The notes under the pieces are model-generated. The model saw only the letters and a list, made by a program, of their open reading frames with translations, was not told the DNA's origin and searched no databases. Positions 1 through 5,546 of a stretch of DNA of 10,425 bases are shown piece by piece. Source of the DNA: Thermoleophilia bacterium (GTDB lineage Bacteria > Actinomycetota > Thermoleophilia > Gaiellales > F1-60-MAGs149); contig JAEMTW010000048.1 of NCBI GenBank assembly GCA_016462095.1, positions 1 to 10,425 on the forward strand, written 5' to 3'. The translations under genes were made by a program, and so were the position numbers. Position 1 is the first letter of the stretch. Each line of letters opens with the position of its first letter.

Positions 1-61
1 GGTTCTTCAACTCGAGCGAGCTGATCGACGTGGGCTGAAACAGAATCGACGTATCGGTCAC
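1..61 (-). CDS. Old Yellow Enzyme-type NADH:flavin oxidoreductase, N-terminus only (partial, runs off the left edge)
   Basis: Only the first 20 codons are present, starting at a GTG (complement of 59-61) and continuing past base 1. The visible peptide begins MTDTSILFQPTSI and ends SSLELKN. This matches the usual start of Old Yellow Enzyme-family FMN proteins, in which a short 'LF.P..I..L.LKNR' segment forms the first strand of the TIM barrel. A good ribosome binding site, AGGAG, lies six bases before the GTG (complement of about 68-72), which fixes the start. Family members reduce alpha,beta-unsaturated carbonyls, or act as dienoyl-CoA or xenobiotic reductases, using NAD(P)H. The substrate cannot be judged from 20 residues. 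It lies 77 bases downstream of the MFS transporter on the same strand, so the two may be co-transcribed. Seen: start, RBS, peptide. Inferred: family. Confidence 0.7.
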   Translation of the reverse strand, partial: MTDTSILFQPTSISSLELKN

Positions 62-130
62 GGTGGTCTCCTAGAGAATTGCGGCAGAACGTGGACAAAA
101 ATCTAAACGACGCGTGGGTTATTCCCCGCA

Positions 131-156
131 CACCGCTATCAAGGTGTCGAGCGGTG
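131..156 (-). terminator. Small hairpin overlapping the MFS transporter stop codon
   Basis: CACCGCT at 131-137 and AGCGGTG at 150-156 are perfect 7-base inverted repeats around a 12-base loop. The hairpin spans the stop codon (139-141) of the MFS gene. It could weaken read-through into the oxidoreductase gene downstream. No T-rich tract follows on the minus strand, so it is not a classic intrinsic terminator. Confidence 0.25.
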
Positions 157-1347
157 AGCGTGGAGGCGGGCGGGCGAGAGCAGGCTGGCGCAGATCAAGA
201 ACAGGACGGCAGCGATCGGGAAGCACAGCATGACGAGATCGAAGTTGCCCGTTAGGTCGCGCACACCACCAAGCAGCGACGGTGCGAGAGCAATCATCAG
301 ATATCCGAAGAACAGCATCATCGCGGCGGCAGCACCCACGTCGAGGGCACTATCGGCAACCTCGAGCGGTAGGCTCATCGCGAGCGTAAACATCGCGCCG
401 TTCGCGAGTCCACCCACCAACATCCAGATCTCTGCCTGCGCCGGCGCGACGATCAACAGCACCGCAACTGCGCCGATTACGAGACCGGATACCTGCAGCA
501 GGGTTCGCCGCGAGAAGCGGCGGCTGGCAGCGAGGGCAAGCAGTGGCCCGGGGATCATGCCGAGGTTGTAGAGCGCACCCAACCAGCCGGCATATTCCAA
601 CGACGAACCGTGCTCAACGTACGCCGCCGGCACCCACGTATTGATGCCGTAGTAGAGCGTGCCCATCAGTCCGAACTGCACGGCCAAGAGCCAGACGACA
701 CCACGGTGCAGGGGGAGGCGAGGGAACGCCGCGATCTCGCGTTCGTGAGAGACGCCACGGGTCAAGGCGAGCCAGGCGACGAGCATGACGAGCGTGAAGG
801 CCGAGTAGACGAGCATCGTCGACTGCCAGCCGCCCAACCAGAGGGCAATCGGGACGGCGAGGGCGGCACTGACGCCGGAACTGATCTGAAAGCCCATTGC
901 GTAGACACTCGTCACCATCAGGGGGTGGTCGGCGAAGCGCTCCCTGACGGCAACGACCATCAGCGTGTTGCCGACACCCATGCCAACGCCAATCAGCAGG
1001 GTCATGATCAGGATGCCCGTCAGGCCCGGCACGAACGCGCGGCAGATGCCCGCCAGCCCGATCAGTGCGACCGAGAGGCTGATCGCATGGAGTGCACCGA
1101 TGCGCCCGGCGATGATCGGCGCAAGCGGGGAGAAGAGCCCAAAGCAGAGCACGGGGATCGTGACGAGCAGTCCGACCATGGCGTGCGACACGCCCAGCGA
1201 GCTCTGAATTTCCGGCACCAGAGGACCGATTCCGACGAGTTGCGGTCGGTACACGAGCGCGGCCACAAACAGACCAACCAGCAGTGGCACGCGGTCGCCA
1301 ATCGGCTGAATCGGAAAGCGACTCGACGCCTGCTGGTCTGCTCCCAT
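139..1347 (-). CDS. CynX/NimT-like major facilitator superfamily transporter
   Basis: A polytopic inner-membrane transporter of 402 residues, the usual MFS size, with about 12 hydrophobic segments in two halves joined by a charged loop around residue 200 (SHEREIAAF). The first segment carries RPQLVGIGPL followed by a downstream TIPVLCFGLFSPLAP, a combination typical of the CynX/NimT (cyanate and nitroimidazole) branch of the MFS. The loop between segments 2 and 3 has the reduced GRIG form of the MFS loop motif. Substrates in this branch are mostly small organic anions or drugs, and the substrate here is unknown. The start is ATG at 1347. A TTG immediately before it (1348-1350) could also serve, and neither has a convincing ribosome binding site. 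It lies 57 bases downstream of the secreted protein and 77 upstream of a flavin oxidoreductase, all on the minus strand, so a shared transcript is possible. The family call is solid and the substrate is not. Confidence 0.88.
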   Translation of the reverse strand: MGADQQASSRFPIQPIGDRVPLLVGLFVAALVYRPQLVGIGPLVPEIQSSLGVSHAMVGLLVTIPVLCFGLFSPLAPIIAGRIGALHAISLSVALIGLAGICRAFVPGLTGILIMTLLIGVGMGVGNTLMVVAVRERFADHPLMVTSVYAMGFQISSGVSAALAVPIALWLGGWQSTMLVYSAFTLVMLVAWLALTRGVSHEREIAAFPRLPLHRGVVWLLAVQFGLMGTLYYGINTWVPAAYVEHGSSLEYAGWLGALYNLGMIPGPLLALAASRRFSRRTLLQVSGLVIGAVAVLLIVAPAQAEIWMLVGGLANGAMFTLAMSLPLEVADSALDVGAAAAMMLFFGYLMIALAPSLLGGVRDLTGNFDLVMLCFPIAAVLFLICASLLSPARLHAHRSTP

Positions 1348-1404
1348 CAAGGCAGGATGGCAGAGAGAGCGCGAGTAGGATCCGCAGCACCACGGGCTCT
1401 CAAC

Positions 1405-2355
1405 CTAGAACGTTGGTGCCCTCGGGCTCCCACAGTTGGCATACGGGTCGGGCACGAGTTGACGCTGCACGTCGTTCATCGTCAGCTGCCAATTTGGATC
1501 GTAGGGCGAAGGCGGACCAGCAAATTCGACGCGAATGTCGGGGGTGACACCGGGACCGGGTGACGTGACGCGATAACGATTGACCGTCGACTCGCCACTA
1601 AACTGCTGCCCGAGGAGCGTGGGGGCCTGCCGCTTCGGACCGATCTCGAAGCAGAACTGGCCGTATGGACGGTTGGCGAGAAAGCCATTGACGCGCCGCC
1701 ATTGAAAGCCACTGGCGGGGACGCCGTAGTTCGAGTTGAGTGCGTCGAGATAGATGTTGCGTCCCTTGTCGTCGAGCGGCACTCCTTCTGGCGTTGCCTG
1801 ACCTACGCCGATCGGCTTGCCCTGCCAGCTGTAGGTGCCAAAGAGGTGCGCAAATTTTTCCGTCTTTGACCGCCCGTAGCGCGACCAGTCGCTAAATACG
1901 ACGAGGTCGGCGACGGGCCCACGCCAATGCGATAGCCGTACTTCGGTTGAGCCTGTCGTGCCGCCATAGTTGAGGATCGACCGTTGCCACTGTTGGACGG
2001 CCCAATGGCTGCCGTCGCGCGCCGTGCAGGAGGCGACGATCAGCTTGGAACCCGGAAACGCACCGCCGCGGTACGGGCCGCAGGTGTTGCGAAAGGTCTG
2101 CCAATTGGCGCCGCTCGAGCCCGTGCCGCCCGAGTAGTCGAGCAGCAGGCGGCCGCGCGACATGTTGACCGCACCCCAGGCGAGGATGTGCTGCGTCTCG
2201 CCATTCACGCGTACGGTCAGCATCGCAACACCCTGCTGGTTGACGGCGAGTTTGACTGGTCCTTGTGGGTTGCGCGTGATCAACGTGCTCGCCTGTGCAA
2301 CACCGGTCACGGCGAGTAAAACCACGAGCGTGAGCAAGAAAATCAGACGTCGCAT
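1405..2355 (-). CDS. Secreted protein of unknown function
   Basis: A 316-residue protein that I do not recognise. It has a textbook Sec signal peptide: MRR, a hydrophobic core to about residue 18, then a VAQA|S cleavage site after residue 22. The mature part of about 294 residues is rich in Gly, Trp, Tyr and Asn, has no further membrane segment and no lipobox, and contains exactly four cysteines (92, 110, 235, 308), which could form two disulphides outside the membrane. Its beta-rich, aromatic-rich composition suggests a soluble extracellular or cell-wall domain. No enzyme motif is evident. Its ATG is preceded by a plausible sigma-70-like promoter whose transcript would start almost at the ATG, and there is no Shine-Dalgarno sequence. 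It is divergent from the aminotransferase and upstream of the MFS gene. Seen: signal peptide and cysteines. Function: unknown. Confidence 0.8.
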   Translation of the reverse strand: MRRLIFLLTLVVLLAVTGVAQASTLITRNPQGPVKLAVNQQGVAMLTVRVNGETQHILAWGAVNMSRGRLLLDYSGGTGSSGANWQTFRNTCGPYRGGAFPGSKLIVASCTARDGSHWAVQQWQRSILNYGGTTGSTEVRLSHWRGPVADLVVFSDWSRYGRSKTEKFAHLFGTYSWQGKPIGVGQATPEGVPLDDKGRNIYLDALNSNYGVPASGFQWRRVNGFLANRPYGQFCFEIGPKRQAPTLLGQQFSGESTVNRYRVTSPGPGVTPDIRVEFAGPPSPYDPNWQLTMNDVQRQLVPDPYANCGSPRAPTF

Positions 2356-2364
2356 ATACAGAAG

Positions 2365-2393
2365 ACGCTACGGGACGTTCGATCTGACGTCAG
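2365..2393 (-). promoter_or_regulatory. Candidate promoter for the secreted protein gene
   Basis: Read on the minus strand, CTGACG (-35, complement of 2388-2393) and TAGCGT (-10, complement of 2365-2370) are separated by 17 bases, the ideal spacing. Transcription would start only a few bases before the ATG at 2355, giving a leaderless or nearly leaderless mRNA, which agrees with the lack of a Shine-Dalgarno site. The -35 overlaps an 8-base palindrome TGACGTCA (2385-2392) that could be an operator shared with the divergent aminotransferase gene. Confidence 0.35.
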
Positions 2394-2411
2394 CCATTTG
2401 GTGACGCGGGA

Positions 2412-2417
2412 TATGAT
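2412..2417 (+). promoter_or_regulatory. Candidate -10 element for the aminotransferase gene
   Basis: TATGAT matches the -10 consensus at five of six positions. A start about seven bases downstream would leave a short leader of roughly 15 bases containing the ribosome binding site GGGGGGAA before the ATG at 2439. No good -35 is seen at 16-18 bases. The nearest TTGACA-like hexamer, CTGACG at 2384-2389, is 22 bases away, so the promoter may need an activator. Confidence 0.35.
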
Positions 2418-2438
2418 TTCTCCCGACGGGGGGAACTG

Positions 2439-3806
2439 ATGGAACGCACCGAGCTCAATCGCACACGACTCGCCCAGCTGCTCGAACGTGAGCGCACCGT
2501 CGCCGCCGAGCGCACGCCAACGTCGCGCGCACTCGCTGCGGAGGCTCAGGCACACCTGATTGGTGGCGTCCCGATGCAGTGGATGGAGGTCTGGGTTGGC
2601 CAGCATGTGGTCTTCTTTGAGCGCGCCAAGGGCAACCGCATCATTGATGTCGATGGAAACGAGCTGATCGATTTCTGCCTGGGCGACACCGGCTCGATGG
2701 CGGGGCACTCGCCCGACGCGATGGTGGCTGCCGTGCAGCACCGGATTGGCGAGCTCGGGGGCATCACGACGATGCTGCCGACAGAGGATGCGATCTGGGT
2801 GGCGGGTGAGCTCGCACGGCGCTTTGGTCTCCCCAAGTGGACCTTCTCGCTGACGGCCACCGACGCCAACCGCTGGGTGCTGCGGACCTGCCGCCAGTTG
2901 ACCGGCCGGTCGAAGGTGCTGATCATGAACTACAGCTACCACGGCTCCGTCGACGAGACGATCATTGCGCTCGAGAACGGCGTTCCGACGCAGAAGCCCG
3001 GCAACGTTGGGCCGGCTGTCGATCCGGCCGTGACCACGCGCGTGGTCGAGTTCAACGACCTCGCTGCGCTCGAGCGCGAGTTGGCGCACGGCGATGTGGC
3101 GTGCGTGCTGGCCGAGCCGGCGCTGACGAACATGGGCATCGTCTTGCCCGATGCGGGCTACTGGGAGGAGGCGACGCGGCTGATCAAGGCCGCCGGCGCC
3201 TTGCTCGTGATCGACGAGACGCACACGCTCTCTGCCGGTCCGGGCGGCTGCACGCAGGCGTGGGGTCTGCAGCCCGACATCGTCACGATCGGCAAGAGCA
3301 TTGCGGGCGGCGTGCCGATCGGTGCGTACGGTGTGTCGGCCGAGGTTGATGTCCAGATCCAGGGCGATCCCGATGGTGACTACGTCGACACGGGGGGCGT
3401 CGGCGGCACGCTCGCGGGCAACGCTCTCTCGCTGGCTGCGGCTCGCGGCACGCTCGAGCACGTTCTGACCGACGACGCCTTTGTGGGGATGTGCGAGCTC
3501 GGTGCCCGCATGCTGGCTGGCATGCGCGACCTCATCGAACGGCACAACCTGCCATGGGTCGTCGAGGGGCTTGGCGCGCGAGCCGAGTTTCGCTTCTGCG
3601 CCACGATGCCCGCCAACGGTGGCGCCTCACACGACGCGCACGACGCCGACGTCGAGGAGTGGCTTCATCTGGTCACGCTCAACAACGGCATCCTGATCAC
3701 GCCGTTTCACAACATGTGCCTCGTCTGCCCCACGACGACTGCGGCCGATGTTGACCGGTTGCTCGAGGTGCTCGACGCGGCCGTGGCGGAATTGCGAGCT
3801 GCCTAG
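2439..3806 (+). CDS. Class III PLP-dependent aminotransferase (glutamate-1-semialdehyde aminomutase-like)
   Basis: A 455-residue cytoplasmic fold-type I aminotransferase of class III, full length for the family. Visible landmarks are the N-terminal region around residues 68-90 (IDVDGNELIDF, then GHSPDA), YHGS at 167-170 whose aromatic residue stacks on the cofactor, D259-E260 in LLVIDETHT (the Asp that holds the pyridine nitrogen of PLP), and Lys286 in IVTIGKSIAGGVPIGAYG, the Schiff-base lysine. In place of the usual phosphate-binding 'SGTEAN' it has TATDAN at 139-144. The closest named group by pattern is glutamate-1-semialdehyde aminomutase (HemL-like) and the 'aspartate aminotransferase family' relatives. 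With this altered loop and no heme gene nearby, it is unlikely to be HemL itself. Amino donor and acceptor are unknown. A strong ribosome binding site, GGGGGGAA, sits just upstream. It converges on the cysteine-dioxygenase-like gene across a palindromic element. Confidence 0.88.
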   Translation: MERTELNRTRLAQLLERERTVAAERTPTSRALAAEAQAHLIGGVPMQWMEVWVGQHVVFFERAKGNRIIDVDGNELIDFCLGDTGSMAGHSPDAMVAAVQHRIGELGGITTMLPTEDAIWVAGELARRFGLPKWTFSLTATDANRWVLRTCRQLTGRSKVLIMNYSYHGSVDETIIALENGVPTQKPGNVGPAVDPAVTTRVVEFNDLAALERELAHGDVACVLAEPALTNMGIVLPDAGYWEEATRLIKAAGALLVIDETHTLSAGPGGCTQAWGLQPDIVTIGKSIAGGVPIGAYGVSAEVDVQIQGDPDGDYVDTGGVGGTLAGNALSLAAARGTLEHVLTDDAFVGMCELGARMLAGMRDLIERHNLPWVVEGLGARAEFRFCATMPANGGASHDAHDADVEEWLHLVTLNNGILITPFHNMCLVCPTTTAADVDRLLEVLDAAVAELRAA

Positions 3807-3809
3807 CTG

Positions 3810-3919
3810 GATCAACTTCCTAATGGGGTCAGACCCTTTTAGGAAGTTAAACCGGCTAACCGAGTAACCGCATCGTCTCTAACTTCCTAAAAGGGTCTGA
3901 CCCCATTAGGAAGCTGATC
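3810..3919. repeat. Long nested inverted repeat (BIME/REP-like element), also a possible bidirectional terminator
   Basis: Left arm 3810-3849 and right arm 3880-3919 are reverse complements at 39 of 40 positions (the only mismatch is at 3815), around a 30-base loop (3850-3879). Each arm is itself an imperfect palindrome: in the left arm AACTTCCTAA (3814-3823) pairs with TTAGGAAGTT (3839-3848), enclosing GGGTC-A-GACCC (3826-3836). The loop carries three loosely spaced AACCG units. The element fills nearly all of the gap between two convergent stop codons (3806 and 3921). Two inverted copies of one palindrome is the design of bacterial BIMEs built from REP sequences, and GGGGTCAGACCC-type cores are familiar from intergenic repeats in many genomes. 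Transcribed from either side it would fold strongly, so it may end both transcripts. Mobility is an inference; no transposase is present here. Confidence 0.85.
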
Positions 3920-3920
3920 G

Positions 3921-4517
3921 TCAGACGATGTCGGGTGCGATCTCGGCGATCGTGTTGTCGATCAGCTCTCGACGGCCGTGTTCTGTCTCTCGCCGTAAAA
4001 CACCGTGCTCGTCGACGCGGTACTGCGCGACCTCCATCAGGGGCGGCGAGTACGAGTGGATCGTGATCGCCGGCGAGCCCTCGACGTGAGCAACGGAGTG
4101 GATGTACCCGGCTGGTCCCTCGCGGGTTACGCCCTCGCGTACCTCGACGTCAGACGAGCCGTGGGGGAGTCGCATCTGCTTTTCCACTACCGCGCCGTCA
4201 ACCCCGACCAGACCGACCGCAGAGATGGCGTGGTCGTGATAGCCCGTGCCTTGGCCCGGCATCCACATGATCAACCAGGTATCAACCCGATCGTCCTCGT
4301 ACAAAAGGCGATAGCGGCGGCGCTCAGTGTCGGCTACCACCAGAGGGCGCCAGAGATCTTCTCGCGCGGCAACATCAGCCGACAGCTGCACCAGTTGGGC
4401 GGTTGTGAGCGGCCCATCACCGGCAGGCACGAGCGCACTCACTGCCGCGAGCAGTTCGGCGGGCGGAGAAACAACCTCCGTCCAATCCTGGGGGGTGAGG
4501 GTATCCGTGGAAGCCAT
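3921..4517 (-). CDS. Cysteine dioxygenase-like cupin (thiol dioxygenase)
   Basis: A 198-residue cytoplasmic cupin of the cysteine dioxygenase type I family, which uses non-heme Fe(II) and O2 to oxidise thiols such as L-cysteine or 3-mercaptopropionate to sulphinic acids. The metal ligands are visible: H94 and H96 in GTGYHDH, and H140 in GYIHSVAH. H154 and Y156 in ITIHSYSPPL correspond to the catalytic His155/Tyr157 pair of mammalian CDO. Counting from the H-x-H motif, the site of the mammalian Cys93 that cross-links to the tyrosine is a valine (V101), so the thioether cofactor cannot form, as in most bacterial homologues. The protein has no cysteine at all. Start ATG at 4517 has a modest AAAGGG ribosome binding site seven bases upstream. 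It is divergent from moaC (86-base gap) and convergent with the aminotransferase. Cysteine versus mercaptopropionate as substrate is undecided. Confidence 0.85.
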   Translation of the reverse strand: MASTDTLTPQDWTEVVSPPAELLAAVSALVPAGDGPLTTAQLVQLSADVAAREDLWRPLVVADTERRRYRLLYEDDRVDTWLIMWMPGQGTGYHDHAISAVGLVGVDGAVVEKQMRLPHGSSDVEVREGVTREGPAGYIHSVAHVEGSPAITIHSYSPPLMEVAQYRVDEHGVLRRETEHGRRELIDNTIAEIAPDIV

Positions 4518-4573
4518 GTTCCAGCCCTTTCGTATGCGAGTCTCGAGGGGATGACGCTGTAATCAGAGCATAT

Positions 4574-4596
4574 CGCTCGTCGTGAGCGAATACACT
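4574..4596 (+). promoter_or_regulatory. Probable leaderless moaC promoter with an operator-like palindrome
   Basis: TACACT at 4591-4596 fits a -10 element and ends seven bases before the moaC ATG (4604), so transcription would begin at or next to the start codon. There is no Shine-Dalgarno sequence, consistent with a leaderless mRNA. Immediately upstream, CGCTC (4574-4578) and GAGCG (4584-4588) form an inverted repeat with a 5-base spacer, placed where a regulator could affect both moaC and the divergent dioxygenase gene. No clear -35 is visible. No molybdenum-cofactor riboswitch is apparent in the short leader. Confidence 0.3.
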
Positions 4597-4603
4597 CCTG
4601 CAG

Positions 4604-5059
4604 ATGACAGACGTACGCATGATCGATGTTGGTGCAAAAGCAACGACGCGTCGCCGTGCGCTGGCGCGCTGCGAGGTGCACATGTCGGACGAAGCGCTCG
4701 CCAAGATCGAGGAAGGCACCGTTGCCAAGGGCGATGTTTTCGCCACGGCGCGGGTCGCGGGAATTGCAGCGGCCAAGAAGACGCCCGACCTGCTTCCACT
4801 CTGCCATCCCTTGATGCTCGACTACGTGCGCGTCGATCTCGCGGTCGATCGCGCTGCTGGTTGCGTACGCATCGAGGCCGAGTGCGCGCTCGACGGGCGC
4901 ACGGGCGTGGAGATGGAAGCGCTCGTCTCGGTCTCGGCAGCCGCGCTCTGTGTCCACGACATGCTCAAGTCGACGGACCCCGAGATCCGCATCGACGGCA
5001 TCGCTCTGTGGGAGAAGGACGGCGGCAAGAGTGGTGCGTGGCGCCGGTCGGGTGCCTGA
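4604..5059 (+). CDS. moaC: Cyclic pyranopterin monophosphate synthase MoaC
   Basis: A 151-residue protein of normal MoaC length. MoaC converts the 3',8-cyclo-GTP made by MoaA into cyclic pyranopterin monophosphate, the first stable intermediate of molybdenum cofactor synthesis, in the cytoplasm as a hexamer. Family signatures are in order: MIDVGAKATTRR near the N-terminus, KGDVFATARVAGI around 42-54, LCHPLML at 66-72, VEMEAL at 102-107, VHDMLKS at 117-123 and DGGKSGAW at 139-146. Residues equivalent to the E. coli catalytic set are present with a constant offset of nine: K42, H68, E103, E105, D119 and K122. The gene overlaps the start of mogA and appears to be the first gene of a two-gene operon, probably from a leaderless promoter. 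moaA and the other cofactor genes are not in the window. Identification is firm. Confidence 0.96.
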   Translation: MTDVRMIDVGAKATTRRRALARCEVHMSDEALAKIEEGTVAKGDVFATARVAGIAAAKKTPDLLPLCHPLMLDYVRVDLAVDRAAGCVRIEAECALDGRTGVEMEALVSVSAAALCVHDMLKSTDPEIRIDGIALWEKDGGKSGAWRRSGA

Positions 5060-5546
5060 GGTGCGCGCCTGCGTGCTGACGGTCTCGGACGGCGTCTTCC
5101 ACGGCGAGCGCGAAGATGGCTCTGGCGATCTCCTCGCCGAGCGCGTGACGGCAGCCGGCTTCGAGGTCGTCGATCGTGCCGTTGTCCCCGACGAGGTGGG
5201 CGCGATCATGGCGCACGTCGTGACGTGGGCCGACACGCCGGATGCACCCGAGCTCGTGCTCGTCACGGGTGGCACGGGGTTTGCTCCGCGCGATGTCACA
5301 CCCGAGGCGCTTGGGCCCGTCTACGACCGCCGCACGCCGGGCATCGACGAGGCAATGCGTGCTTTCTCGATGCGGGCCAAACCACATGGCATGCTCAGCC
5401 GCGGCGTCTCTGGCATTCGCGGCCGTACGCTGATCCTCTCGTTTCCAGGCAGCCCGAGGGCCTGCGACGAACTGTTTGGCGTCGTCGAGCCGGTGCTCGA
5501 TCACGCTCTCAAGCTGCTGCGCTCGGACCCAACCGAGCACCTTTAG
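5052..5546 (+). CDS. mogA: Molybdopterin adenylyltransferase-type protein MogA/MoaB
   Basis: A 164-residue MogA/MoaB-family protein, which adenylylates molybdopterin before molybdate insertion. Visible signatures are VLTVSDG at 8-14, GSGD at 23-26, the nucleotide-binding TGGTG at 72-76 followed by RDVTPEA at 80-86, and PGSP at 132-135. I chose the GTG at 5052, which gives MPEVRACVLTVSDG and a normal family length. An in-frame ATG at 4950 would add 34 residues of arginine- and serine-rich sequence that merely reads moaC out of frame. The GTG at 5061, just after the moaC stop, is the other possibility. The chosen start overlaps moaC by eight bases, so translation is probably coupled. The stop codon overlaps the stop of the opposite-strand hydrolase by four bases. 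MogA versus MoaB naming cannot be separated from sequence alone, and the moaC-linked position fits either. Confidence 0.92.
   Translation: MPEVRACVLTVSDGVFHGEREDGSGDLLAERVTAAGFEVVDRAVVPDEVGAIMAHVVTWADTPDAPELVLVTGGTGFAPRDVTPEALGPVYDRRTPGIDEAMRAFSMRAKPHGMLSRGVSGIRGRTLILSFPGSPRACDELFGVVEPVLDHALKLLRSDPTEHL

Noticed and set aside
610..1563. Long plus-strand open frame of 317 codons opposite the MFS transporter
   Set aside because: Its product is rich in Arg, Asp, His and Gln with no fold-like pattern, it crosses the boundary between two well-supported minus-strand genes, and it arises from GC-rich codon bias on the opposite strand.
2343..3545. Minus-strand open frame of 400 codons opposite the aminotransferase
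   Set aside because: The aminotransferase on the plus strand has all family motifs. The antisense product is compositionally odd (His, Arg and Asp rich) and has no recognisable motif.
3810..3919. CRISPR repeat or integron attachment site (attC) as an explanation for the nested palindrome
   Set aside because: There are only two copies in inverted orientation, not a regular direct-repeat array, and no attC core sites, integrase or gene cassettes are visible.
3810..3919. Insertion sequence remnant or MITE with terminal inverted repeats
   Set aside because: The arms meet around a short loop with no target-site duplication that I can see at the ends (G at 3809 and G at 3920 only). A paired REP-type element fits better, although a tiny MITE cannot be fully excluded.
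4950..5051. Upstream 34-codon extension of mogA from an in-frame ATG
   Set aside because: The added residues are moaC read out of frame and lack similarity to the family. The GTG at 5052 gives the normal N-terminus and length.
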